DNA of 64,000 nucleotides from JAMLHH01 sp964653095 (GTDB lineage Bacteria; Bacteroidota; Bacteroidia; Chitinophagales; JADIYW01), in contig CAZZEH010000008.1 of the NCBI GenBank assembly GCA_964653095.1, forward strand, positions 39,888 through 103,887. The letters run 5' to 3'. Position 1 is the first letter of the stretch. Each line of letters opens with the position of its first letter. A program made the translations under genes and the position numbers. Positions 35,228-43,951 of the stretch are shown piece by piece. The notes under the pieces are model-generated. The model searched no databases, had not been told where the DNA came from, and was given only the letters and a program-made list of their open reading frames with translations.

Positions 35228-35637
35228 AGTCCTTTTTTAATATTCCAAATCCAATTCATCAGTACTATAAGTATCAAAGGGACAGCGTATTTGGGTTTTT
35301 CTATATAACTCATCAATCGCAGATAAAACTTATACAATGTACTTTTTTTCATGATTACATCTATGAGAACCCAAATTGGTGCAATCCACATAATCGCCGC
35401 AACTATATAGCCAAACGGGTTATAATTAAATGCATCGAAGAAATTGCCTTTTGTAAGAGATACCACTGAACGGGATGTACCGCACGACGGGCAAGGTATA
35501 TTGGTCACATGCTTAATTAAACAAACATTTGTCGATTGATCCTCTATAAAGCCCTTTGTCACGCCAAAGTATAACCAAACATAGCCTGCCATGCAGGAGA
35601 CAATCAGTATCAAATACAGTTTATTTCTGCCAATCAC
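35224..35637 (-). CDS. DUF2752 domain membrane protein
   Basis: 137 residues. The DUF2752 signature is clear: NIPCPSCGTSRSVVSLTKGNFFDAFNYNPFG (PCPxCGxTR-like with two Cys, then a G..AF..NP helix). Membrane segments lie at about 6-25, 75-95 and 113-130. The conserved Cys pair suggests metal or redox chemistry but the role is unknown. It starts at GTG 35637, 4 nt after the TM2 gene. Confidence 0.87.
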   Translation of the reverse strand: MIGRNKLYLILIVSCMAGYVWLYFGVTKGFIEDQSTNVCLIKHVTNIPCPSCGTSRSVVSLTKGNFFDAFNYNPFGYIVAAIMWIAPIWVLIDVIMKKSTLYKFYLRLMSYIEKPKYAVPLILIVLMNWIWNIKKGL

Positions 35638-35641
35638 ACTT

Positions 35642-35980
35642 TTAATACAATAACGGCTGAATTTTTTGTACGTTTTTTTCTCTCGTTGCCTTTTGAATTA
35701 GAAACCAATCCACAATAGTCCATATCCCAAATCCTCCGCAAGTTAACAGCTTACCGATTCCGAGACCGGTGTCACCTAACATAAAGCGATCTATTCCCAG
35801 GCTCCCTGCCAAAATTGATACAATTAATAAAATTGTTGGGTCTTTGAATTGCGTGGTTGTTAACATTGCCCATTTGGAATCTTCAATGGATATTAATCGA
35901 TCCCGTATCGCATTAATCTGATGACTTTCAAAAAACTTGCTGTTAGTCATCAAAAACATATCTACTTTTTGTGCTTCCAT
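35642..35980 (-). CDS. TM2 domain protein
   Basis: 112 residues. A charged N-terminal third is followed by the TM2 domain: ILAGSLGIDRFMLGDTGLGIGKLLTCGG and IWTIVDWFLI, two helices with the conserved G..G.DRFYLG-type turn. It heads the four-gene unit TM2 - DUF2752 - DUF4870 - M48, all tightly spaced or overlapping. Function unknown. The 233 bases upstream hold no recognised gene. Confidence 0.88.
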   Translation of the reverse strand: MEAQKVDMFLMTNSKFFESHQINAIRDRLISIEDSKWAMLTTTQFKDPTILLIVSILAGSLGIDRFMLGDTGLGIGKLLTCGGFGIWTIVDWFLIQKATREKNVQKIQPLLY

Positions 35981-36213
35981 TTTCTTTAGTTTATTCTTTC
36001 AAAATTCCCTACTCGTCTGGCTTTTCGGATTCGCCCCAATTTTTATGGCAGAGTCTGGCCTCTGTATTACAAACAATAATACAAAATCATATTAAAATTA
36101 CATGTATTTTATTGTGTAAATTGTTTTTAACTAAAAGAAAAATCAAATACACCATACAATCACGAATAACCCGAATAGAGTTTTTCAACTAACAGACACA
36201 TTGTTTGGAGCAC

Positions 36214-37302
36214 TTATTCCAAGCCGAGAAGAAGCGCGATTTCTCTTCCAAGTACCTGGCTGTAAATATGAGAACCCTGAGCATTCATGTGGTGATAGTT
36301 GTACCCGTTTCCCAAAGTGAAGAACTCGGGATACTCTCTCGGATCGGCCAGATTAATCCGATTGCCCGGAGGAAGATTCTCATAAATAGACATGAGCAGT
36401 TTATAATCCGTTCGGCCTTTGGGCGGCATGACAAAAATCAGCTTTATGCCTTCTGCCTCACATCGTTTGTATAAATCCAAATACGTATCTAAGTACAGTT
36501 GAATCGGTGGTGTACCGACTTCATAAGTTTCAAACTGATTAGCCCACATGGTTTCCAGGCTGTCTCTCTTGGCAGAATTTTCCTGATAGTCAAGCTTAGA
36601 AATTTCATTGTTTTGCATTCTGCTGATAATATCATCCGGCAAATCATCCCTCAAAGCCAAATATTTTTCCTCGTCATCGTATGGGAAATATCCGTTTTTG
36701 CGGGAGCCGAGATACAGAGAATCCGCCAGAACCGGACCGGTGTGAAACTGAACCAAATCTGACATCATTCCGACTTTCAGCATATTTTCAAAGAGAGATT
36801 GCAAATAGAATCTGGAAAATTGCTTTTTTAACTTTAGCGGGATATCCATTTGGAACAAAATCCTTATTGAAAACCATACACTTTTAGGATTTTGCCAATA
36901 GTTCCACTCTTTTGTGTGCAAAATACCCTTGTAAAAAAGAGGATCAGAAGACAGACTCAGAAAAACATACTGAAGATTTCCGTTATTTTTTTTCATCAGT
37001 TTTTCTGTCACCCAAACCTGTAAAGGCAGGTTGTAGCCGTCGTTACCCAAGTTAAAGGATTTCAGGTTGCCGCCTTTCTGATTGACCACACTGTCAATAA
37101 CAAAGGGGTCAATATGCCGATATTCTAAAGAACCTCCTACATATACTCCGTTGAATGTGTCTCGGTTGTCCAAATAGTATTTAGACTTGGTGTAAAATGT
37201 ACTGTCCCCCCATCCAAAAGTAGAAGCAAGAGTCCCGGCTGTCACAAGAATTATGAAAGTAACAATTGCCAGAAGAGTGATATTTTTAAAAAGCTTCCAC
37301 AT
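36214..37302 (-). CDS. SGNH/AlgJ-like protein, partner of MBOAT acyltransferase
   Basis: 362 residues with one N-terminal membrane helix (about 8-30) and an extracytoplasmic domain. The block FNGVYVGGSLEYRHIDP (about 50-66) fits the GxS nucleophile loop of SGNH esterases, and YNYHHMNAQGSHIYSQVLG near the end fits the catalytic His block. The canonical DxxH Asp is not obvious (it reads YHHMN), so catalysis is uncertain. MBOAT-SGNH pairs transfer acyl (often acetyl) groups to exported polysaccharides; the MBOAT gene is 3 nt upstream. Confidence 0.72.
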   Translation of the reverse strand: MWKLFKNITLLAIVTFIILVTAGTLASTFGWGDSTFYTKSKYYLDNRDTFNGVYVGGSLEYRHIDPFVIDSVVNQKGGNLKSFNLGNDGYNLPLQVWVTEKLMKKNNGNLQYVFLSLSSDPLFYKGILHTKEWNYWQNPKSVWFSIRILFQMDIPLKLKKQFSRFYLQSLFENMLKVGMMSDLVQFHTGPVLADSLYLGSRKNGYFPYDDEEKYLALRDDLPDDIISRMQNNEISKLDYQENSAKRDSLETMWANQFETYEVGTPPIQLYLDTYLDLYKRCEAEGIKLIFVMPPKGRTDYKLLMSIYENLPPGNRINLADPREYPEFFTLGNGYNYHHMNAQGSHIYSQVLGREIALLLGLE

Positions 37303-37305
37303 AAT

Positions 37306-38811
37306 CTAAAACTGGAAATAAACAAATTCTACATTACTAAATACACCAAACCAAATGATACTGCCCAAAATAAATGTATAAGCTGCCCATCTGAACAATG
37401 GCTTTTTCTCTGCAATTTTATCCTCAATCAATTCATCCCCAACTATTGCTTCTGTGCCGAGAAGTACAAACGCAAAAAAGAGTCCGATAAAGAAATTAGC
37501 CTGACCCTTATAATGCACAACTTCCGACATAAATCCTGCCTGATGAAGCTTAAACATATTCCCGTACAGCTTTCCGGCCACTTCTGTCCACCCCACATCT
37601 ATTCCTTTTGCGGTCATATGAGCCACGACTGCCTGCACCCTGAACAACAGGAAACCAAACATCAATGAAAAGAATGTAATAATTCTGTGTGCGTTATCTG
37701 TCAGAACTATTTCCGACCACTTGTATAAATTACTGGGTTTAATTTGTCTGATTACGTTAAACTGCCACAAATACCGGAAGGCCATCATTACCCCAATAAT
37801 AGTAAATGACAGCACCATCGGCCAATTGGCCCCATGCCATAATCCGCATATGGCAAGTACAAAGATGACATTGAAAACTACTTTTAATCCGGAAGACTTG
37901 TACGCTCCGAGGTAGAAAAAAACATAATCCGTAAGCCAGGTAGAAAGCGAAATATGCCACCTGGTCCAGAAGTCTGCAAGATTTTTGGCAAAAAACGGTC
38001 TTCTGAAGTTTTCCAAAAGTTTAATACCCATTACTCTCGAAGCTCCGATAGCCACATCTGAGTATCCCGAAAAGTCACAATATACTTGTATGAAAAACAA
38101 AGAACCGCCCAAAATGACCGTCCATCCGCTGACATAATTGTAGTTATCAAAAATATGCTCCACGTACATAGACAGCCTGTCAGCAATGACTACTTTTTTG
38201 AACATTCCGATAGCCATTTTAATCAGACCGCTTTTCATCCGGTCATAATCAATGTTGACAGGCTTGCGAAGCTCAGGAATTAACTGGTTAGCCCTCGGTA
38301 TCGGACCGGCCAGCAATTGAGGCCAATATGCCACAAACAGCGTATAAAATGCAAAGCTCCTTTCTACCTTAGTGATACCTTTATACACATCTATTGTATA
38401 AGCCAAAGAATGAAATGTAAAAAAGGAAATCCCAACAGGCAGGATAATATCGTTGAACCAAGGTTCCGGGACCGGATAATTTAATCCGATAAATTCAAAT
38501 ACTGCCCTGAAATTATCGTCAAAGAAATTGAGGTATTTAAAAATGAACAGTTGAAAAACATTGAGTACAATTCCTATTGCTAACCAGTTTTTTCTCCCTC
38601 TTTCAGAATCTTCTTCGGCTATCTTTTTAGCACTGTACCAGGAAATTCCTGAGCTGAACAGCAAAAGAAAAACATACTTTGGATTGTAGCTCATATAAAA
38701 ATATAAGCTGGCAATAAGAGTAAAGAACCACCTGTGCCTGTGCGGAAGAATAAAGTAAACGCTTAAGAATACCGGGAAAAATATCAGGAACTCAATGGAG
38801 TTAAATAACAT
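37306..38811 (-). CDS. MBOAT family O-acyltransferase, AlgI-like
   Basis: 501 residues, about 11 membrane helices. Motifs: FFPVFLSVYFILPHRHRWFF at the start, PVGISFFTFHSLAYTIDVYKG, YCDFSGYSDVAIG, NLADFWTRWHISLSTWLTDY, and the catalytic GLWHGANW (His). This is the AlgI/DltB type that moves acyl groups across the inner membrane for O-acetylation of polysaccharides. Together with the SGNH-like gene it forms a two-gene unit at the downstream end of the polysaccharide locus, 115 nt after the GT4 gene. Confidence 0.93.
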   Translation of the reverse strand: MLFNSIEFLIFFPVFLSVYFILPHRHRWFFTLIASLYFYMSYNPKYVFLLLFSSGISWYSAKKIAEEDSERGRKNWLAIGIVLNVFQLFIFKYLNFFDDNFRAVFEFIGLNYPVPEPWFNDIILPVGISFFTFHSLAYTIDVYKGITKVERSFAFYTLFVAYWPQLLAGPIPRANQLIPELRKPVNIDYDRMKSGLIKMAIGMFKKVVIADRLSMYVEHIFDNYNYVSGWTVILGGSLFFIQVYCDFSGYSDVAIGASRVMGIKLLENFRRPFFAKNLADFWTRWHISLSTWLTDYVFFYLGAYKSSGLKVVFNVIFVLAICGLWHGANWPMVLSFTIIGVMMAFRYLWQFNVIRQIKPSNLYKWSEIVLTDNAHRIITFFSLMFGFLLFRVQAVVAHMTAKGIDVGWTEVAGKLYGNMFKLHQAGFMSEVVHYKGQANFFIGLFFAFVLLGTEAIVGDELIEDKIAEKKPLFRWAAYTFILGSIIWFGVFSNVEFVYFQF

Positions 38812-38926
38812 TCGCTAAGGGTTCTTTTTTAAAATTGAAGCACAAAAGTACAAAATAATGTCAATCATAGAGTTTCATAAATACATATAAGAATTTTGAC
38901 CATAGACTCATGCTGTTTCTGGAATA

Positions 38927-40120
38927 TTATGCTTCGATTGCCCGAATCACATTTTCCATTACCACGTCCCAGGTGTATAATTCACGTGCAAGATTTCTGG
39001 AATTTTGGGCGATTGTATTCCACAGCTTTTTATCCTCAAGTAATCTGACAATATCTTCTGCGGTCTGCTCCGGGCTGCCCGCAATCATCATACTGATTTC
39101 ATTTTGTACTGCCAGACCCTCTGCACCGATTCCCGTAGCTACAGTAGGGATTCCCCGATAAAGAGCATTCATAACTTTCACCTTTATCCCGCTTCCAAAC
39201 CGCAACGGAGACACAAACACTTTGCACTTGCTGTAATAATCTTCCAAATCTTCGACAAAGCCTGTCAATACAATATTCCTGTGCTGACCTGCAAGCCGAA
39301 CGATACGGGTATCCGGATTCCTGCCGACAATATAAAATTTAATATCAGGTTTTTTCTTTGTAAGCAACGGCCAAATATCCTTAATAAAATAAATCACCGA
39401 ATCTATATTGGCTTCCCAGGTCAGAGTGCCGATAAACAGTACGGCATCCTCGAGCCTGTCCCATTCCAAAGGCGGCAGATCAAGCAAGTGTTCATCCCCA
39501 AGATGATAGGTTTCATAAAACTTATTTTGGTTCGCACCTATTTTCACCAGCTCTTCTATATCGTTTGGAGCCGCAAGAATGGTTTTCGACCGATTGCAAA
39601 TTTTACGCTCATACTGTTTTATCCAATAAGCCTGATTTTTCAATGCCAGTTTTTTAAACAGATTTTGCTCCAAAGCTGCATACCTGTTCCAAATTAAATA
39701 TTCACAATTATGCTGATGAAGAATAATTTTGCCCTTATAGTTCCTGGGCACATACTGAAACATTTCGTAGTGATCCACAAAAACAGCATCTGCCTGTTCT
39801 ATCATCGGTTTAATATTTTCCCGAAAAACTTTTGAACGATTTCTGTAAAGATTGAGCGGCTGCAGTAAAAGATTAGATTTTATAAGATTTATCGCAGTTC
39901 TCGGCACATCAATCGGTTCAAAATAATGAGCATTCAATTTGACTTTGGAAAGAAACTCTGCCACATAATTTGCCTCATCATTTTTTAAGAATGTGGCTAC
40001 AGACAGTCTGTATTTTTTGTTTAAAAACTCGACTAACTTCCAGCTTTTAATCACTCCTCCACTCACAGGCGGGTAGGGAAGCTGTGGACTGAGAAATAAA
40101 ATGTTTTTCACTTCTTTCAT
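38927..40120 (-). CDS. Glycosyltransferase, GT4 type
   Basis: 397 residues from ATG 40120. Two-Rossmann (GT-B) transferase: ILFLSPQLPYPPVSGGVIKSW (N-terminal loop with GG), DAVFVDHYEMFQYVP, VLFIGTLTWEANIDSVIYFI (start of the C-terminal domain), KFYIVGRNPD and PLRFGSGIKVKVMNAL (the donor-binding, E-replacing region), IPTVATGIGAEGL. It adds one sugar from a nucleotide donor in the cytoplasm; donor and acceptor unknown. I prefer 40120 to 40132 because it gives the ATGA overlap with the sulfotransferase stop. Confidence 0.88.
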   Translation of the reverse strand: MKEVKNILFLSPQLPYPPVSGGVIKSWKLVEFLNKKYRLSVATFLKNDEANYVAEFLSKVKLNAHYFEPIDVPRTAINLIKSNLLLQPLNLYRNRSKVFRENIKPMIEQADAVFVDHYEMFQYVPRNYKGKIILHQHNCEYLIWNRYAALEQNLFKKLALKNQAYWIKQYERKICNRSKTILAAPNDIEELVKIGANQNKFYETYHLGDEHLLDLPPLEWDRLEDAVLFIGTLTWEANIDSVIYFIKDIWPLLTKKKPDIKFYIVGRNPDTRIVRLAGQHRNIVLTGFVEDLEDYYSKCKVFVSPLRFGSGIKVKVMNALYRGIPTVATGIGAEGLAVQNEISMMIAGSPEQTAEDIVRLLEDKKLWNTIAQNSRNLARELYTWDVVMENVIRAIEA

Positions 40121-41082
40121 ACTTCTAACCATTTTTGAAGGTTTCGATGAATTAGTTTTTCAAGTTTCAGAATGTCTTCGCGATAATAATCTGTCAAAAA
40201 CTGCCGCTCAGTTGGTGATATTTTAGGAATATCATCTTTTTTTGTACGATACATTATTTTCTTAAAAGGTTCTCGCCAGCTTCTCGGTAAAGTGTTTTTA
40301 GCCCAACTGACCACTCCGTATCTGTTGAGTAAATAATTAATCTTTTTAAGTTTAGGCACCCCGCCTTCGTTTGCCTTTTCGGAAGTATCCACAGGTATGT
40401 CAGAATCAACTCCGAGAAAATCAAACATCTCTCTGATTACTTTCTCAGGATTTTCTTTATAGTCGTCAAAAAGAAAAATTTTTATCTGTTCTTCGGAGAA
40501 TAGTTCAAAATATCTTTTGAGCTGCTCATAATACTTCCCTATCATCAGATACTGATGGTTTGCCCCCCAACCTTTAACCACACTTTTGTCATCCCGGATA
40601 ATCTCCTTTAAAAAATCCTGCTCCAAGGTTTTGCCCTGCTTCAGATTCATAATATATTGTGAGAAAGCGCGCTCTGCCGGATCTCTGAGCATAACCATAA
40701 TCTTCGCATTCGGATAAGTACTGAAAATTTCTTTCGGAGCCTGCTCGTATAGCATATAAGATAAACTCATCTCGCCAACAGCTTTTTCTTCTTTCACCCC
40801 GGAAAACAAATGGAGGTAATCGCTCTCCTCAGTAATATGAGCAATATGGATAGGATGAGACATTCCCTCCTTAAAATACTTTTCTAAATTAATCCGGATG
40901 TCGTGTCTGTAATCCTTTGTAAACTTTGTCTCATCAATATCTTTTCGGGAAAAATAATTGACTTCTTTTATCGGGCTCAGGTAAATATTCGGATGTTGGG
41001 ACAAATATCTGTGCAAAGAGGTCGTACCTCCCTTTACGGTACCTATAAGGAAAAAATTAGGATGGTGTTTTTTTTCAGACAT
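40117..41082 (-). CDS. Sulfotransferase domain protein (PAPS-type)
   Basis: 321 residues. The 5'-phosphosulfate loop is FLIGTVKGGTTSLHRYLSQHP (about residues 11-31) and the 3'-phosphate-binding element is IMVMLRDPAERAFSQYIMNL (Arg and Ser). KEVNYFSRK after the first helix is typical of bacterial polysaccharide sulfotransferases. It would transfer sulfate from PAPS to a sugar hydroxyl in the cytoplasm. It is overlapped with GT4 downstream (ATGA) and with the GH-like gene upstream (TAATG), so it is a core part of the polysaccharide operon. Confidence 0.9.
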   Translation of the reverse strand: MSEKKHHPNFFLIGTVKGGTTSLHRYLSQHPNIYLSPIKEVNYFSRKDIDETKFTKDYRHDIRINLEKYFKEGMSHPIHIAHITEESDYLHLFSGVKEEKAVGEMSLSYMLYEQAPKEIFSTYPNAKIMVMLRDPAERAFSQYIMNLKQGKTLEQDFLKEIIRDDKSVVKGWGANHQYLMIGKYYEQLKRYFELFSEEQIKIFLFDDYKENPEKVIREMFDFLGVDSDIPVDTSEKANEGGVPKLKKINYLLNRYGVVSWAKNTLPRSWREPFKKIMYRTKKDDIPKISPTERQFLTDYYREDILKLEKLIHRNLQKWLEV

Positions 41083-42677
41083 TATAATTCTATCACAAAA
41101 TATCCAACACTATTGGCAGGAACTACAAAATCGTTATAATTTTCAGGAATATACCGAATCAAATCTACATTTTTTCCGGTATTAAACTGAGCGTTGTATC
41201 CTGCTACAGACCAGGGATAATTGCCCTGAATACCGACAGCAGAATTTATTTTTTTAGCTCCTTTCACCTCCACCGGTACTTTTTGAGAAGATTTATTTAT
41301 AAAAAACAAATACAATAAATTTTCTGACGGGCTGATAAAAGTTTTAAATACTGCGTGTTTGGAGTTCATTGTTCCGGGATAACTGACCGACTCCCGAATC
41401 CGCTTCACTTTTTTATCTAAAAGCTGTCTGAAATATAAAAACGGAAAATATGTGGCATTACAGACAATATTTCCGTCTTTTTTCAGATAAGGTATATCCG
41501 TTTTCTTAGAGTAAGAGAAGATGGGTGAAACAAAACCGGCAGAGCCGTAATTGTGAAAAAATGCTCTTTCTATATCCGGATTGTGTGCAGAAATATCTAT
41601 TAATCCCATCAGATATTCACCTGCAAACTCGGCATGGCGAATTGTATTGGACACCTGCTCCTGAGCCTCAGAATTCCATTCGGTAATCCACATTTTTTTA
41701 TTTCCGTACAGGGTACTGTAAAACTCGTAAATCTGCGGGAAGTAATTCAGGCTGTCAATTGCGAGAGTATTATTGAGACAGTCATAAACCTCGTCAAAAT
41801 CATCTCCGCCTTGTGCCGCACAGCCTTTTACGTGCGGATAAAAATGTGGCGTATAGAAATCATAAAAATTTTCTTTTCCCATTTTTTTATTCCAGTCAAG
41901 CTTAAAAATCGCCGCTTCATTTTTGGGATAAAATCCGGTGGGGTCGGCCGCGATAACTCCGAGCGGAATACCCGGGAATCTCTTTCGAAGGACTGCTGCA
42001 TAGTCTTTTGCCTTCTCAATATAGGACTCTGCATTGGGGAAAATCTTCCTGTACTGGAGAAAATAAAACTCGTTTCCAAGTTCTATACCGACTACAGGAA
42101 TGTTTTGAGAAAGCAGATACTCCACTGCCCAAACTGTCTCATCTACTTCTGCCGTGACCATATTGGACACATACACCACACTTGAGTTTGACATTTTGCA
42201 CAAGTCCGCAAAATGATAGATCGCATTCTTTTCAAACAGCTGCATAGAACGGAGTATTTCGGGAAACATACCTTTGGTTTCAGGAATTTCATCAAATCCA
42301 TATCCCGGTTTGTCCGGATGGTAATAATTTGCCAAAGTTCCGCCTGGAAATCGAAATGTATTGGGGCGAAGAGTTTTTGTAACATTTTGAACCTCTTTCA
42401 CTTCTTCCAAAGGAGCGGTAAACAAAAAGCCGGTATTAAACGAAAGGAGCTTTTCGTTTAAAGCATATTTGACAGAAAAATCAGGCGTGATTTCAACCTT
42501 ACCTGAAACAGAAGGTTTCGGCTTTGGTTTTTGCGTTTCAGAAGGAGTACTCCCGGAAGACTGAAAAACAGGAAGATTCGTACAGGATGTCCAGATTACA
42601 CTAAACAGAATTGTCAGGAGGAGAAAGCTTTTCCTGTTGGGTTCTGCGATATGCTTTAACTTTTTCAATCTTATCAT
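41082..42677 (-). CDS. GH-A clan glycoside hydrolase-like lipoprotein
   Basis: 531 residues from ATG 42677. Lipoprotein signal with lipobox in VIWTSC (Cys about 32), followed by a Ser/Pro/Lys linker and a TIM-barrel-like domain. RPNTFRFPGGTLANYY, VVGIELGNEFYF (Asn-Glu acid/base pair) and KMWITEWNSEA (nucleophile Glu on strand 7) resemble GH-A families such as GH39, GH51 and GH79. A C-terminal beta-sandwich-like part (about 430-531) follows. It is probably an exported lipoprotein that trims or modifies the polymer made here. The start codon lies 77 nt inside the preceding gene; a longer TTG start (42698) is less likely because the A-rich leader fits ATG 42677. Confidence 0.78.
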   Translation of the reverse strand: MIRLKKLKHIAEPNRKSFLLLTILFSVIWTSCTNLPVFQSSGSTPSETQKPKPKPSVSGKVEITPDFSVKYALNEKLLSFNTGFLFTAPLEEVKEVQNVTKTLRPNTFRFPGGTLANYYHPDKPGYGFDEIPETKGMFPEILRSMQLFEKNAIYHFADLCKMSNSSVVYVSNMVTAEVDETVWAVEYLLSQNIPVVGIELGNEFYFLQYRKIFPNAESYIEKAKDYAAVLRKRFPGIPLGVIAADPTGFYPKNEAAIFKLDWNKKMGKENFYDFYTPHFYPHVKGCAAQGGDDFDEVYDCLNNTLAIDSLNYFPQIYEFYSTLYGNKKMWITEWNSEAQEQVSNTIRHAEFAGEYLMGLIDISAHNPDIERAFFHNYGSAGFVSPIFSYSKKTDIPYLKKDGNIVCNATYFPFLYFRQLLDKKVKRIRESVSYPGTMNSKHAVFKTFISPSENLLYLFFINKSSQKVPVEVKGAKKINSAVGIQGNYPWSVAGYNAQFNTGKNVDLIRYIPENYNDFVVPANSVGYFVIEL

Positions 42678-43950
42678 TTTTTTGTTTGTAATACTCAATT
42701 ATCATGAAGACCCCCAGCATGGACGAGGGGGCAAATGCAAACCCACCCGTAAACAAAGAAGTAACAAACTGATACAATACCGTAACTATTACAGTATTAA
42801 ATATAATATCGTATTTAAAGTTCTTGATTTTACGAATCGCTATTATCGGATACAGGAAAAACAAATAAAGTAAAACCGTTCCTACGATTCCAAAAACCAA
42901 AAGAATTCCAAAAATTCCGATGTCTGTAAAGAATAGATATCCAAACCTCATCCACAACTCATCTTTGGGTATAAAGCCTATCCCAAAAATCCATTGCCCG
43001 GGGTGCTTGTCAAAATAATCCAAAACTGTCGCAATTTCTATCCAGCGCACATCTGCAGAGCTTTCACCGGTCTCGATTCCAAAAATGGCTTTGGCAAAAA
43101 CTGCAAACATTTCATATATCACACGCAGTAAATCCGGCTGAATCAGGTAAACTATAAACAACATAGTCCCGGTAAACAACACTATGTCGATTAACCTGAA
43201 CATGATACTTTTTGCGGGAAGTCTCCACAACGTATGAAGTCCTAATGCCCCTATAATGGAAATAAACTGAATCCGTCCCTTATCGAGGAAGAGTATATAG
43301 GCAATAAATATAAAACTCAGAAGAAGACTGAATCGATTTTTATTCATCGAATAATCAATGAAATAAAAGAAAATGCCATACACTATAAAGTTTGGAGGGA
43401 AATTAAACACATAGCCACCTTTTGACGGATTAAACCCGACCATGTCCGTAGTCTCCCTGTACAATTCCGGATTGATCGTAAACATCAGAAAAATATACAG
43501 TGCCAGATTTATCCATGCCATATTCAGCATCGCGATATTGTACTGATTCATAGTAATAATCTCTGTTTTGAAGAGATAATACAGCAGAAAAATACTGATG
43601 ATAGGCAGGTAAGTTTTACCGGATACATATATTCCTTTGATAATAGCCTGATCAAACACTGCATTTGATGTCAATGCACAATAAAATGTAAAAAGAGACA
43701 TCAGAACAACCATGCTGTCTATAGTAGAAAATCTCTTTTTTATAAACACCTTATCAAATACATACACTAAACCGAAAGGTACCAATATAGCTACTATGAT
43801 ATAAGTCATAATAGTATATAAAGGAGCTATTGGGGTGACGGAAAGAACCGGACTTCCATAAAATAACAGGTACGTGGTCATCACCAGCACTTTCAGATGA
43901 AAAAGTGGGTCGTCTTTCCTAAAGAGGGTAAAATCAAGTCTGCTGCTCAT
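42601..43950 (-). CDS. O-antigen polymerase/ligase-like membrane protein (Wzy-like)
   Basis: 449 residues with about 11 hydrophobic segments spread over nearly the whole length. A larger polar loop (about 270-330, with TGESSADVRWIEIATVLDYFDKHP) is followed by GQWIFGIGFIPKDE. This loop and the G-x-G segment are typical of O-antigen polymerase and ligase (Wzy/WaaL) proteins, which join undecaprenyl-linked repeat units in the periplasm. Sequence conservation is low in the family, so the call rests on topology and context. It begins 1 nt after the upstream gene; its last 26 codons overlap the GH-like gene. Confidence 0.72.
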   Translation of the reverse strand: MSSRLDFTLFRKDDPLFHLKVLVMTTYLLFYGSPVLSVTPIAPLYTIMTYIIVAILVPFGLVYVFDKVFIKKRFSTIDSMVVLMSLFTFYCALTSNAVFDQAIIKGIYVSGKTYLPIISIFLLYYLFKTEIITMNQYNIAMLNMAWINLALYIFLMFTINPELYRETTDMVGFNPSKGGYVFNFPPNFIVYGIFFYFIDYSMNKNRFSLLLSFIFIAYILFLDKGRIQFISIIGALGLHTLWRLPAKSIMFRLIDIVLFTGTMLFIVYLIQPDLLRVIYEMFAVFAKAIFGIETGESSADVRWIEIATVLDYFDKHPGQWIFGIGFIPKDELWMRFGYLFFTDIGIFGILLVFGIVGTVLLYLFFLYPIIAIRKIKNFKYDIIFNTVIVTVLYQFVTSLFTGGFAFAPSSMLGVFMIIEYYKQKNDKIEKVKAYRRTQQEKLSPPDNSV

Positions 43951-43951
43951 A

